Origin: Schoenoplectus triqueter
Taxonomy: Eukaryota > Streptophyta > Magnoliopsida > Poales > Cyperaceae
Assembly: GCA_964058805.1 (NCBI GenBank)
Contig: CAXKVV010000282.1
Coordinates: 310,001 to 374,000, forward strand
Length of the DNA: 64,000 nucleotides
Direction of reading: 5' to 3'
Positions 33,720 to 46,356 of this stretch are shown one piece after another (the first letter of the stretch is position 1; the number at the start of each line of letters is the position of its first letter). The position numbers and the translations under genes were made by a program. The notes below the pieces were generated by a model. The model was not told where the DNA came from, made no database searches, and worked only from the letters and a program-made list of their open reading frames with translations.

Positions 33720-34840
33720 AATCAAACATGATCTCTAGACTCTAAGTATATATCTTCACACACACACACACACACACACACAAAAGTTATAGAACTATAA
33801 TAAAATATCAAGGATATCACTCCTCTTTTAAATTTGGAAGTTATTGTTCATATCCTTATTTTATTGCGCTAGCAAACATGATCAACATATGACCAGAAGC
33901 TGTCATCTTATTGAACCACCAAATATATTTATTCGTAGGAAGTAAAAAAAAATTGTAGAGAGAATTTTAATCTATATAATAATCCCACTTAATATAATCT
34001 TTTAAATTAAACTTATCGAATTAAACGGTTGTGGTTTAATCTTTACTTTTTAGTGGGATCATTGGAGCACACACCCCATGTAAAAATAAAAAAGACATTA
34101 CTTCACTTTTATTTTTTATTTTTTTGAATGACCAAAGCATGCATATAACTGAGAGCTATATATATTAATTTTTATATCTTTTAGTTTTTTGCGTTACCAA
34201 ACATGGACAAGGTATGAATATATCTTCACTGAAATTTGCAGAAAAGAAATAAGATATAGTTATCAATACTTTTTTATCGATCATTTTATCTAACCAAACA
34301 TGATGTAGCTATCTTCGCAGAAAGTTACAAAAATAAAGTAAAAAGATAACAAATATCATTATTCTTTTATATATGATTAAGAGTTATCTTTCTATCGTTT
34401 TATTTATTGTATTACGAAACATGATATATGATCTGTAAAATAAATTAATGTTGCAGAATATACCAAGATATGATTCAGAGTCATCATTATTTTTTTTGTA
34501 TTACCAAAAATAATCTAAGTATATGACCGCGTAAAATTACATTAATAAAGTAGATAAGATAGATCATCACTTATCACTTTATATATTACTTTAATTATTG
34601 CATTACCAAATACTATTTAGATAAATATATACAAATATATATAATTTAAGATGAAATTAACGATATTATTTTATCTATTCGTTTTATTAATTGAATATAA
34701 CAAACATTAAATGGCTATTTTTTAGAAAGTTGCAAATTTGAAGAAAAGAAAAATAAGGAACATCGTCACTCTTTTATGATGAAAGAGATATTATTTATTT
34801 TTTATTTTTTAGTGCAATACCAAACCTGATAACCAACACT
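33720..34840. repeat. Diverged tandem repeat built on TTACCAAACATGAT
   Basis: The word (T/C)AACCAAACATGAT or close variants recurs near 33722, 33870, 34192, 34290, 34412, 34498, 34602, 34694 and 34813. Each copy is followed by similar AT-rich text (GCAGAAAGTTACAAAAATAA, TATCGATCATTTTATC). Spacing is irregular, about 85-160 bases. A (CA)n run lies at 33759-33782. Confidence 0.5.
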
Positions 34841-36590
34841 ATTTTGTGGTCGTTAAGGTCCTCTAACCCTCTTACATTTATTTATTAAGTAAATTAAATA
34901 AAATAAAACTTTCTTTTCACCCTCCAATTCAATCTTTGCATTATGATTTGAATTTGAATTTATATAACAAAAGACATATTATAACCCGTAAAATTAATCA
35001 ATATTTCGTTCGGAAGTTTTAATTGCCTAGTGCAGTCAAAAAGTAATATTAGTTCACTTGTGTTATTTAATGCTCGGAGTTGTACTCAACGGTCGCCTGT
35101 GCAGCTGTGCTGGTACTGATCCGTTCCAATTTTTGAATTCATAGCGAGCCATGCTTCTCAAGTTATGTTTCCAATTTGAAGGAATTGAAGTTCTTTCAAT
35201 GGACAAATAATTGAAGTAATGTTTTTGCAACCGCTGCCAGGGTTGATTCTACACATTACAAAATAATATACTAATAATATTGCTTGAGCTGAGGCTACAT
35301 ATAAAGTGACGAAGTTCTCGAATAATATCTGTTATATCATTACTGTGTTTTTTTAGAATCATTTTTTTAATTCTATAAAAATTGTCAAGCTGTGCAAGCA
35401 ACGCACTATTTATTTTCATCTTATTAGCAGAAATGAGGATTTTCATTTTTTAAGAAAATTAAGCATTCTATATATTTTTATTATTAAAACAACAAATTAC
35501 ATCTGTTATTTTCCAACTATAGATTTAAGCCCTTCCTAAATTTGTCGGACTATATGCAAGCTAAATTATAAACTTTATTTTTGTTATTTCAATGCGACTG
35601 CTATTAAATGAAAAGCGAGTAATTTTTTTTTATTGAGGTCAAACTAACAAATGTGGCGGTTTCCCTAGGAATTCTACTGTTACTACAGTTTACATTTTCC
35701 AAAGATAACAGAAAATGAGAAAAGTAACTCCAAAAAGAAAAAATTACGTCAGTGTTCTCGTGAATAATGGGTAGGAACCGAGGCGCTTTTTACTTGCTTT
35801 TTAGTATTCCAAAGACCCATGCTGCCATGCAGACAGCAAGCAAATAGCATAAAATGGAAATTATATGATTTATATCCTCCTCAATTATATTAATTTCATT
35901 GGATGATTGTTTGATTTTGCTAAATTTGACAGATAATATCATTTAAGTCGAAGTAGGCCGAAAATATCTTAACCTGTCATTTCTAAAATATCAGATTCAG
36001 TCCCAACTATCTGATCTGAAATAAAGTATTTAAATCTATCAAAATAGTTACTGTCGGCCTAAATTTAAGGCAATTGTCGTTTCTGTGTATAATGGATACA
36101 AGTTTTTTCTGATACTGACAATACAAGCAGACACTCTGATCATGTGATCAAATCAAGATCGATCAGAGCTTCACATAGCTTTAGATCAGAAAGTGCTTAC
36201 CAGAAAAACTGAAAATCAAGATTTGTTTCAAATAATAAAAGTCACTGTGATACTGTGACAATTGAAAATACTCTGTGACACACATATCTGATGAGTTGGA
36301 GCTTCATAGTTTTACACTTTTAGCAGATAAGTGGTTGCACACAACAATCTAAATATTCAAATAAATAAAATTAAACACATAATACAAAAAAAAAATTGTA
36401 AACCCACACCAGCATATCTGCACCGAAGACAATTTTCCATGCGGGGCACCACACCAAAAACATAACATACTAACTTAGATTCAATAGGTAATATTTAACT
36501 TGAAATATATACTCATGATTCATGCCTCCACCAGTGAGTTTACAGAAAAAGAGGAAAAAAAAATTAGCAACAAAAGAGGAAGTATCTACA
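34841..36590. other. Intergenic DNA between the tandem repeat and the kinase gene
   Basis: Apart from the weak RNase-H-like remnant at 35150-35450, nothing recognisable. 36100-36330 has CTGTGACA-type words but no gene. Confidence 0.4.
35150..35450 (-). pseudogene. Possible LINE RNase-H-like (RVT_3) domain remnant
   Basis: Minus-strand translation gives TDIIRELRHFICSLSSSNI, then, after a stop and a frame shift, STLAAVAKTLLQ. This resembles the ..I..ir.L...l.s..f....R..N..A..LAk.al tail of plant RNase-H-like retroelement domains. The evidence is short and frame-broken. Confidence 0.3.
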
Positions 36591-36596
36591 ATTCAT

Positions 36597-39500
36597 TTAA
36601 GCTCCTAATGTAGTTCCATGCATCTCCTTCATGTTTGTGATATTAGTGATTTCCAGTTGCTGCAATTCAATTGTCCACAAAACTCCTGAAGTGTCAGCTC
36701 GTGAAAAAGTGCTCCCTTCTTTCCTTAATCTTCTGTGTCTTATCCTGGAAATAGCCTGGGTGACATCAGAAATGGAAGGGCGCCTTTTAGGTAGCTTGTG
36801 CAAGCACCGGTGTGCGACATCAGCAAGATGCCGTACTTCTTCAGGATCACTTTCACCTAAGAGATTTTTGTCAACTATTTCGCTCCAGTCGGGTTTCCCA
36901 TCTCCACCTATAGAAGCCTAATACAGAGGTATTTCAGAACATTTCTGATTTAGTTTTTGCACATTTAAAATGGGTTCTCATATTGGGAAAAATCTTATAA
37001 TACCACAGTCCACATATCCTGGAACAAATGAGAAATATGAAATATGCAGTACAAGTCTATATATATAAGAAGTCAATCCAATCAAACCATCCTTTCTGTT
37101 CGTTTAAGCAAAGGTACACATTGAAGAAAGGCACAAGCTTAGAGCAACTGAGCAGACGGTCTAGGAACAGCTGTTAACATATTTGGGTTTCGATGAGATT
37201 TTATATACTTTTGCAGGGTATATGTGAGATTTTACAGGATATCATAGACCGAAATGTACATGGTAATTTAGTTTTTTTTATAATAATATAAATAAAGCAC
37301 TTCTTTATTCAAAAATATATTTCTTCATGTTCTAGTGGATCTGTTTGGCGGGTCTGTCTCATGAAGTTATAAATTTCCTCTCTTCTTTTCTTTTTTTTTT
37401 CAATTAAAAGCAGACAGACCATGACAGACAACAAAGGTACCATAGTCACTATGTGGGTGGTAACCTCTTTGTTTCATCTTTCTAAACTAGTGTACTGTTT
37501 CCTTTTTATTATGTTTCCTCCTATCTTGTAATCTTTCTTTGGTAAACAAAATTGATAGTTACCAGTTTGCTAAATAATTCAGATAATGGTAATGAACAAT
37601 TATACAATGGTATTGTATTCAACACAAAGCCGAAACAAATTCTGGTCATCATCTGTAGTCATGACATATTGTTTCTTAAATCTTAATTGATTTAATACTA
37701 TTGACTGTTTTTCGGTTTTGAATTTGATTAAGTATTGTTACTCATTTTATATTTGATTGCATAAGAGCCCACATCATTTTTTTTTCTTTTCATAATTTGT
37801 TAAATAACTTCAAAGTTATCCATTCAAACAACTTCAAGAAAAACAATGAACCACAGTAAGAGAACTTACGAGATTAATATAATCCAGTAGACCTTGCTGA
37901 GGATTAATCACAGTTATAAGCTCAAATAATATAATCCCAAAACTATATATATCGCTCTTTTTTGTGAACTTATTTGTTGACATATAATCTGGATCCATGT
38001 AACCATATGTGCCTTTCAAGCCTGATTTTCGCCCATCAAATACTTCCTCCTTAGATAGCCCAAAATCAGCAACCTTCAAATAAGGAAAGTAAAGATTTAT
38101 TCTTGCCATGATTTACTTTATCTACTTGATTTTGAAGTGTTAAAACAAAATTACACTTTAGTTCCGCCAGAAAACAAAAAGAACGAAACTTTGTTTATCT
38201 GGTTTCATGCATTAATGGTTACTGGCAAACAGTGGTGTATCTAAGCAGTAAGCACCCAACTCATAATTGGCAAATTCATAAAATTAAGTCTTAATTTTGT
38301 CACTGATGTAAATTTAATGTTGATAAAATATCATGCTGTATACCTTGGCCCTCATCAATCCATCCAAGAGGATATTAGCTGATTTTAAATCTCTGTGAAT
38401 GACAGGCGGCACTGCCTACAAAAAAAGAGCAAATTCTGTAACTCAGGGTAGCCAACAGATCAGCAATAAATTAAAACATAAAGTTGAAGGAAACATCTTT
38501 AGGTATGCTGTATGCAAAAATTGTTAAAGAACACCTGGAAAAGTGGTGTGCAATTTGATTTTACACAAATGAATCACTAATTTGAGTAGGCTTTTCCAAA
38601 CTATCTTTTTTGATATGAGCCTTTTCAAAATACTTAAATTGACAGCCTTCTGTTTTAAAAAATTCATAAATACTTTTTAATGAAACCAAAACTTGTATTC
38701 CCTACCCCTTCATGAAGATACTCGATACCGTGAGAAATGTCACTAGCTATTTGCAGCCTTTGTCCCCAGCTCAATGATTTCTGATTATTATCACCTGAAA
38801 AAATAGAACCAATAATACATCAAAAATGGTATTTAGCAGGTATCATGCCAGTTCTTGCAGTTGTTTTGGTGCTTAATGTTTTGGCCAGAAACAGATGCCA
38901 GGCTGCAATTCAGGTTTCATCAATGCATAGAAAAATGTAATTAAGAAGATGAGAAAAAAACACCACTGTAATTCCAGAAATGACAGGTATGAGATGACTA
39001 ACTTACTGTATAAGTGACTTGCTAAACTACCATTTCTCATGAACTCATAAATTAGTATCCGCTGCCCTTTATCTACACAATATCCCACCAAATTCACAAG
39101 ATTTCTATGATGCAATCTGCTCAACAATGCTACCTATATAATAAGGCAAATCAGTTAATTTAATAAAAATAAATAAATCTCTGACATCATAATAGAGAAA
39201 TAACCAGTAGTTAAAGATCCTTATTACTAAGGCTTTTTGACAGCATTAAGTCCAGTTGGAGCACTAAAAATTTTCAAGATATTTGTTTGCTCTGACATAT
39301 ATAATCATGAAAGACACTGTTACATAACCCATTCATGCATGGGTGGGTCATGTACTGGTTGTTCCAGATGCTCATTCAAAGTTTCAAACTAACTAAGACT
39401 CTCATTGTGCAATTACACCTCAATTGGAGCTTACCAGAATGTAAAATCGATGGTTCACAATAGTACAATTTAACTAAAACTTAATTGAGTGAGAGAACAA

Positions 39501-40456
39501 GATAGCCAAATGAACGACAGCACAAATGGGGATAGAGTTTGTCATGCTAGTGCTTGAATTATTAAAACAGAAACCAAACTTCTGCTCATCAACATCACTA
39601 AAAGAGTACCCTCAATACAAGTAGGGGCATACCTCTGTTTGAAACTCTCTTTCGCCTTGTTTTGAGTCACTGGCAAGTACTTTTACGGCAACTACTTCTC
39701 CTGTCAGCATCACTGCTTTATAAACCGGGCCAAAAGACCCCTGCCCCAAAATGGTTGTGAAGTGCTGTGTAGCTTTCTGAACATCCCTAAGTGCAAAAGA
39801 ATAATCATTTTGCCGTTAAAATTTTGTACTTCTACATGTAAGCCAAGAATTATGATATCACACTACACATGCAAGTCTATTTTTCTTATTAAAAACAGCA
39901 CAGCACTAGTCTTGAGCATTCATTTCGCTCTTTCTAAATTTGTAAGTCCTGCATAACAGCCCCCCCCCCCCCACCAACCCCCAAAAATTAAATGAAGCAA
40001 AAAACCTTTGATCAATCAACATCAGTAACTTGCAAAATCAACTCACGGGTTGGTTTGTATTGGGATTAACCAACATATCCTGTATTATTACCTAAAGTAC
40101 ATTAAGAAACATTACTAAGCTTACTTATAATGATATCTTGGGATTCCTGAAACAGAGAGAGGCTTTCCGACATCTCTACTCCGCTTCCCTTTACCACCCC
40201 AAAACTGTTTCAGGTTCTGGTTCTGATTCTTATCCCCGATTTCCAGATCATCTGAAAACGCCACACTAGAATCCACATTCACAGAATTCTCTCCATTTAT
40301 ACGGATGGGAATTGTAGAATTGTTACTGATTTGCCTCTCCAAACTGGAGCTCCTTTTGTAGTATCTTATGAGGAAGAACACACCAATAGCTACAGCAACC
40401 CCGACTACAACACCAACGATTACACCAACAATTGTTGTATCAACTCTGCTTAGCAT
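36597..40456 (-). CDS. CRLK1: CRLK-type receptor-like protein kinase, seven coding exons
   Basis: Model on the minus strand: exons 40125-40456, 39633-39786, 39007-39133, 38706-38794, 38344-38415, 37870-38073 and 36597-36917. All junctions are GT-AG with consistent phases (2,0,1,0,0,0), giving 432 residues. The protein has one membrane anchor right at the N-terminus (about 9-32), a short linker, then a Ser/Thr kinase domain: GQGSFGPVY (125-133), lysine in VAVK (146), HRDLKSAN (catalytic Asp243), DFG (261-263), and [22 protein letters not shown]. The motifs [18 protein letters not shown] and [17 protein letters not shown] fit calcium/calmodulin-regulated receptor-like kinases. Arabidopsis CRLK1 acts at the plasma membrane in cold signalling through MEKK1; the present protein's role is inferred from that. 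All catalytic residues are present. CRLK1 versus CRLK2 orthology cannot be settled here. Confidence 0.9.
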
Positions 40457-40499
40457 TCTTCAATTGCTGGTTTTTTTATTTTTCAGAGGACTTCTCATG

Positions 40500-41090
40500 T
40501 TCTGTGAAGGTAGTTAATTCACAATTGTTAGAACTTAGAGAAAGTTTTGGATAACATAATGGGTGGGATCCTTCTCATTCTAAATTATTACCAGAAAGGG
40601 AAGCTTTTGTATGCTTCCAAAACTAAGAGAAGTATTTAACCCTTGAGCTTTTAATTGTTGGATGGGTGGGAGAAATTGAATCAAGCAAGTGAACACCTCG
40701 ATATCCCATCAAACCTCAAAATTGAGCAAATTGTATTAGAACCCATAAGATTTTTTTTTTTAAACCAAAAACCCCCAAGAGTCACAAACGAAAGCTAGGG
40801 AACTCAAAGATCCAGATTCTAGACAAATGGAGAAAAAGAAATACACAACTCCAAAACCTGCAATACAAAAGACATCTTTAGAAAGAAGAAGCATACCTCA
40901 ACTCAAAATTCTACACAATCTGACCCTGTGATTCTCCTAAAGCTACCAGTTTTCTCAGATAGAAAGAGATGAGTTCTTTGTCCGGATTGAACAAGTCAGT
41001 CCTCCTTGTAGACTCCGTCGCGTCGCGTAGACTTGGCTGAGAATGACAGAAAGAGATAGAAAGAGAGAGAGAGAGAGGTGCTGGGTCTAA
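40500..41090 (-). other. 5' leader of the kinase gene with a probable intron
   Basis: Minus strand from about 41090: a CT-rich leader ((GA)n on the plus strand near 41060-41078), then TTGAG|GTATGC as donor at about 40896-40897. CCTTCACAG at about 40501-40509 is a plausible acceptor shortly before ATG 40456. This is splice-signal inspection only. Confidence 0.4.
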
Positions 41091-41164
41091 GGTTTCAAAC
41101 TTTCAAATTTGTTTGGGTTATTCAGTTGGTTCAACTTTAATCCTACACGATAAAGTACAATTAA

Positions 41165-41815
41165 TACAAATTTTTCTTTGCGCCGAATCGCAGTTCCAGA
41201 AGAAGTTGCTGTTAAAGTCGGATACTTTATGGCGGCTTCTTGCTTTAGTTGGATCAATTGTCGATGGAGATTTATTTTAAGTTTTGTTTATTCAAAGAGG
41301 GATCAATGGAGTTGCTTTTAAGGAGCAGTTATCTTATTGGCGTATTGCTACTTGTCAGAAAACAAAACGCTCTAGTATGTATCCGATGCCATTATAGCAG
41401 AATTGTAATATACAATTTATATCCGTCTGATTTGGATCGAACAGATATACATGATATTGATTTTCAGGGAGTCTCCAAGATTCGTGTGGAGTTAATGATG
41501 GACGGTCTTTATCGCGTGCCGTGGTTACCCATGTCGATTACATAATAAATGCTCATAAATACCCTATTGGGCCTTCGATTATACCTAATAAATGTCCATT
41601 ATGTACGAAAAGGATCTACCAGTCGAACCTTCATGATTCTGACGCGGTTGTTAAAAGAAAAAAAGGACATATCCTGCTCTAGGAAATGGAGCAGTTCTGA
41701 AGCTCTGCTTGTTTATGCCGGCCTTATTGCCTCTAGTGGAAGAAATGGTGATTGTTTGACTTTTGGTCAACGGAAGGACCCAACAATGTGGATTGTTGGG
41801 CTTAGCTCATGAAAA
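41165..41815 (+). pseudogene. Unidentified coding-like sequence broken across frames
   Basis: Composition is closer to coding than its surroundings, and protein-like stretches occur in successive plus-strand frames. These include FQKKLLLKSDTLWRLLALVG (about 41190-41255), VIYNLYPSDLDRTDIHDIDF (about 41407-41467), and HKYPIGPSIIPNKCPLCTKR (about 41555-41615) followed by IYQSNLHDSDAVVKRKKG. The CPLC pair could be half of a zinc-binding site. I do not recognise the family. It could be a decayed duplicate of a host gene or part of a transposon. It lies head-to-head with the kinase gene leader. Confidence 0.35.
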
Positions 41816-43487
41816 ATCTAATTCAAACTCAAGTCGTTATATTTTGAGTTAGTTCACCAGCTAGTTCATAAATCAATACATGTGTGTTGATTTTGTTTGA
41901 TATTTAGATTTGATACATCACAAATTATAAAATTAGTATAAGAGTTGATACAAAATTAATATATCAATAAATTATATTTTCAACAATATCTTTGATGTAT
42001 TAATTTGAATGAATTGATTGACAAAACACTATAGAGATAGATATATGAGTCGAGTCATAACCAAGTAAGAGATATAGCTAAGCCACTAAAATAGTGAAAG
42101 AGAATGAGAAAGGGATCGATAGAAAGAAGAAAAAAAAAAGCTAACATAATTTAAATCAAATTGGTTCAAATCTAAACTGATTCTGAGCTGAACTACGAAC
42201 CTGAGTTTTTATGCAGCTACAGTTGTTGTAGCTTTTAGAGACCAAAATTTATGCACCGCTAAAATGTATAAATCTAACTATCATTTTTTTTTTGAGAAAA
42301 TCTATCAATTGTTTAATTTTTTTTCCAAGGAATTAGTTTTTTTCAGGTCTATTAACTATTGCTGACAGCTGGCTGATAATTTTATTTAAATATAAAATTC
42401 TACATAGTATTTGGTCTGAAATGTTAGACTTGAGCGTATGTGGATAACTAGAAAATATTATCTTTTTAATAATTAAAAATAATTTAACACTTTAATCTAA
42501 ATTCATTTCATATCATCTCGATCCTTGCATTTTAATTCTAACTTTAATTGTAATTTAGTAATTTATATTTTTAATGTCTACATTCCTATAATTGGCTTAT
42601 CAATTACAAGTTTCATTTGAATAATTCAAATAAATTCTACCTCAAAAAGTGATTCAAATAAATTACTAACGGAGAATCGTGTTTTCTTAATAATAAAGAT
42701 AATAACTCTCCACGAGGCAATAAATTTTGTATGGGAAGTTGCATGTTTAACTGATACTCGAATGAATATTCTTTATGAATATTTAAATTTGAATGGGTTA
42801 GACTAATATTTTATCCTAAAAATGAATTATCAATTAAACAATATATAATCCTTTTTAATAATGCCAAAGAAACTAAGCTTACAACAATTTATCAGAAGAC
42901 ATAAAATAGGCTTGAAATTTCCCTTGAAAAAGTAGTTTATTGTTTTTTTAAGGTAAAAGAAAAGGTATTTTTCAGTTGCAGTGGCAAGTCTGCATCGAAA
43001 ACATATACTTAACTGGAGAAGTTACGGGGGACACATCAGATTGCAACTTTGCAAGTCCAACATAGACGAAAGGCTTAGAATTTTAAAATTGAAGCGCATC
43101 AATGCAAGTCCATCATCGTAAGCTCATCGTTTAAAGTCATGTATTAAAAAAATATAATAATAGTTTTAAGAGGCGCGCTAATTGCATCCTATAAAATCTC
43201 CCACCTTTTATAAGTGGTATAGATATTCATAGGGAACATACGAATACCTCTCAATAGTGGTATGAACATTTTTTGTTATAGAAATGAACATTCGAAACTG
43301 ACGGAAAATCATTCTTGAAGATGATGACCACTGCACATGATCGTCCTAATCACTAAATAAGCACATATAAATTAATTAAATAATATTTTAAAATTAAGTA
43401 TGTGCTAAAATCTCTAGTTTTTTAATATACATAAAAGTTATGAACATTTTTTTTCAATATGAATACCCATGATAACGGATATGAACA
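41816..43487. other. AT-rich intergenic DNA
   Basis: No supported gene. Diverged sequence with GAACA and ACCCATGATAA words near 43440-43490, just before the hAT element, but no defined element ends. Confidence 0.45.
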
Positions 43488-43495
43488 CCCATGAT

Positions 43496-45521
43496 CAGTG
43501 TTTTAGATAGCGATGCTATAATATTTTTGGAACCCAAACGCTATAACGGTAATAGCAAACCGCTATTGGGTATAGCGGCACTATTGCATGCTATCATTCA
43601 TTTGTTCACAATAAATTTAAAATTGTTATAATTTCTTCATCGAAACTCCGATCGAGGTGATTCAAAATGAGTTGGAAAGCTAGGAACAAGATCTACAACA
43701 TTGGAATATAATCTTAATCACTCCATATAAATTTTTGGATCAAAATTTATTTCTTCTTTGTTATCAACTTTCTAGTTTGACTTCGATTTATATCTTTTTC
43801 TTGCTTTCTTCTTGGATTATCTTCTTTACCTAAAATAACAACTAAAAATAGACAATATCTTAAATTTGAGAAATTTAAATCTAATTTAAACTAAATTAAA
43901 TGATACTTAGATAATACATTATCCTCTACTTATGTGCACTTGTTTAATTGTTGTATTATACCAAATATCATAGTATTTGAGACTGTTATGTCTTGAAATT
44001 TAATAGATAATTAACAGAAATGTTATTGTAAGATTTTTAATGTCATATGCACATGTATACAATATACACAATTATCAGATGATGCAGATCATTTACTCTG
44101 GAGATGATAAGATAATGGAAAATTTACAACCCACTCTGCTCATGAGTAGTTGATTTTTAGGAATATGACTCAAGAATTTAGCAATATTTGGTGGGATCTG
44201 AGAATTCTTATTAAAATCAAAGTCTTTATGTGGTTAACTAGTAAGAAGAAAATCCTGACTAAGGAAAACTTAAGTAAGAGGGGCTGGTAAGGGGTACCAG
44301 CTTGCTGCTTTTGTTCTGAGTTTGAAACTGTGAATCATCTTTTTGTGCAATGTGAATTTATACAAAAAATATGATTTTGGATGGGCATTTGTCATGATCT
44401 TAGCATATACTGGTACAATCTGGAAGATGTATTGACGTGTGCTCAATTACTGCCTAAAAAAAAAAACTGCATTTCTTATTGTGTTAAGTGCAGTAAGTTG
44501 GTCTATGTGGCAATGCATGAATGATATTATTTTTAAGAATACACAGGCACCACTATAAAAACTTAATTATACTGATATGTTCACTTTTGAATTACTGGTC
44601 AGGGTTATTCAAGAGAGAGGAACAATTGCTAATTAAGAAGTGGATGTCTTAAGACTTGGATATGATCCCACTACAATGTATTCCTCTAGTCCTACGCTCG
44701 ATTAGTTGAATACAATATTATGTTAAAAAAATTGAATTTGTTAGTTTTGGATGGTTAGTGTTGTTGGGCCCTTTTGTTGCTTGTGGATGTTGTTGACTGT
44801 TGTGGGTATTTTTACTTGTTGCTTAGTGAAAGGTCGATGTGAGGTCAGTGGTATACTTTGTTTGGTTGTTAGTGTAATGTTGTGTTTTGAAAAGCTGACA
44901 ATGATGCAAAATAAGCGAAGATGTCATCTAATTTTCAGACACTGAAACACATATACTATACCGGTACTAGTTGTTTTCAAAGTCTAAAAATTATGGAGAC
45001 TCAATGATGCAATATAAGACTAAGCCAGTACTTCCGGGTTTTCTTTGGGATTATAGGGCTCTTAAGAATGGGTGTTGAGATACGCATTGCTATTTTTCTA
45101 GTATGATGTAATGTTAATGTTTCAATAAAATAAAACAGACAATTTTGCCTCTTTTTCAAAAAAAAAATTAAGTTAATCTCTCTCTCTCTATATATATATA
45201 TATTGAGACTTAATCTAATCTAAAATTTAGTATTTTAATTAATTCATCATGGATTTAATAATAGAATGTGCTTGACAGGAAATGATATGTATTAGTTAAT
45301 TTAGTAATTTACTATATCAAAGATATTTTAAATAGTAGTTTGAAAATTATAGTTGTTCAATGTCAGTATTATCCTTTAATTAATTGTGTTATTTATTTAT
45401 TTGCTCTATGAATATTTAGATAAAAATATTGATATTATTTATTTACGCTATGTCGGATAGCTTTCGTTATAGCACGCTATAATGTGTCGTGATGGCGTGA
45501 TAATCGTTATTTAGAACCTTG
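43496..45521. mobile_element. Non-autonomous hAT element, 2,026 bp, containing a nested LINE
   Basis: The left end is CAGTGTTTTAGATAGCG and the right end, read inversely, CAAGGTTCTAAATAACG (about 13 of 17 match). Flanks are CCCATGAT (43488-43495) and CCTATGAT (45522-45529), 7 of 8 identical. Subterminal regions carry CGCTATAACG / CGTTATAGC words at both ends. No transposase is seen. Much of the interior (about 44040-45168) is a LINE 3' part, so the original element was much shorter. Confidence 0.75.
44040..45168 (+). mobile_element. 5'-truncated L1-type LINE, zf-RVT region and poly-A tail
   Basis: Plus-strand translation near 44150-44370 gives IWWDLRILIKIKVFMWLTSK, KILTKENLSKRGW, then CCFCSEFETVNHLFVQCEF. 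This is the zf-RVT zinc finger (C..C.....HLF..C) that follows reverse transcriptase in plant L1 LINEs. Stops interrupt it. The 3' end has AATAAAATAAAAC near 45127 and an A tract at about 45160-45168. The 5' boundary is approximate and no target duplication was found. Confidence 0.7.
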
Positions 45522-46119
45522 CCTATGATAATAAGTATGGACATCTTGAGGAGACTAAAATTCATTCTTAATAATAATGAGCGTCTGACACCCCACGCAT
45601 CCAATCACTCATTCAAAAAGTGTGACATACTGATATAGGTGTTCATACTTAAAATAGATAGTGTTCATATCTAATTAATAAGGTATTCCTACTTATTTAC
45701 TGTGGTGTTCATATCTAATCGTGAAATACAAAGACTTATCAAAAATAAAAATATTATTGAAACTAAAAAGTTAGAAGATAAAATAATTGAGGGATACATT
45801 TGAGAATAAAAATATTGTTGAAAATAAAAAGTTGGAAAAAATAATCGGGGATAAATTGGGAGGATTTTTGTGTATGATAAAAAGATTTCCTGTAATTTTA
45901 AATCTAAGATGGACAAACATTTTTTTTAATAAGATAGACAAACTTATTCAATTTCTATGAAAATATTTTTTAAAAAAATAGCAAATGCTGGAGTTAACAA
46001 CAATCCTTATATCAAAAAAAATAATAAAAAAATTCCAAACTTGTGGTGGTTTAGAAGAAATTCCAAACTTGCGGTGCACTAAATTAGTTAATCCAGGCCC
46101 CCCTTGACGGAAGCGGGGT

Positions 46120-46305
46120 GTGTCCAAGGTTTGGGATTAAAGTTGGTCTCAAATTTTATTTCATCCGTCCGATCAGTGTTATTTCACCAATTTTAATACA
46201 ACTTATTTTTAATTTCACACTTTATTCTAATCTCAATACTAATTCAACAGATGAAACAAAGCTTGGGACCAACTTTGACCCCATTCCTTGAGATACCCCC
46301 GATTC
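46120..46305. mobile_element. Small foldback MITE H
   Basis: The left arm CCAAGGTTTGGGATTAAAGT pairs with an inverted right arm reading CAAGGAATGGGGTCAAAGTT. Both continue TGGTC(T/C)CAA...TTTCATC. It is under 200 bp with no coding. Confidence 0.6.
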
Positions 46306-46316
46306 CCCATTGACAT

Positions 46317-46356
46317 CTCCCCTGCCCCTGGCCCCAGCCCCCGCCCCCAGCCCCCA
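46317..46356 (-). other. C-rich run with G-quadruplex potential on the minus strand
   Basis: Seven runs of four to five C occur within 40 bases (CCCCTGCCCCTGGCCCCAGC and on). The complementary strand, which is the GPAT9 coding strand about 500 bases past its stop, could form a G-quadruplex. Function is unknown. Confidence 0.5.
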
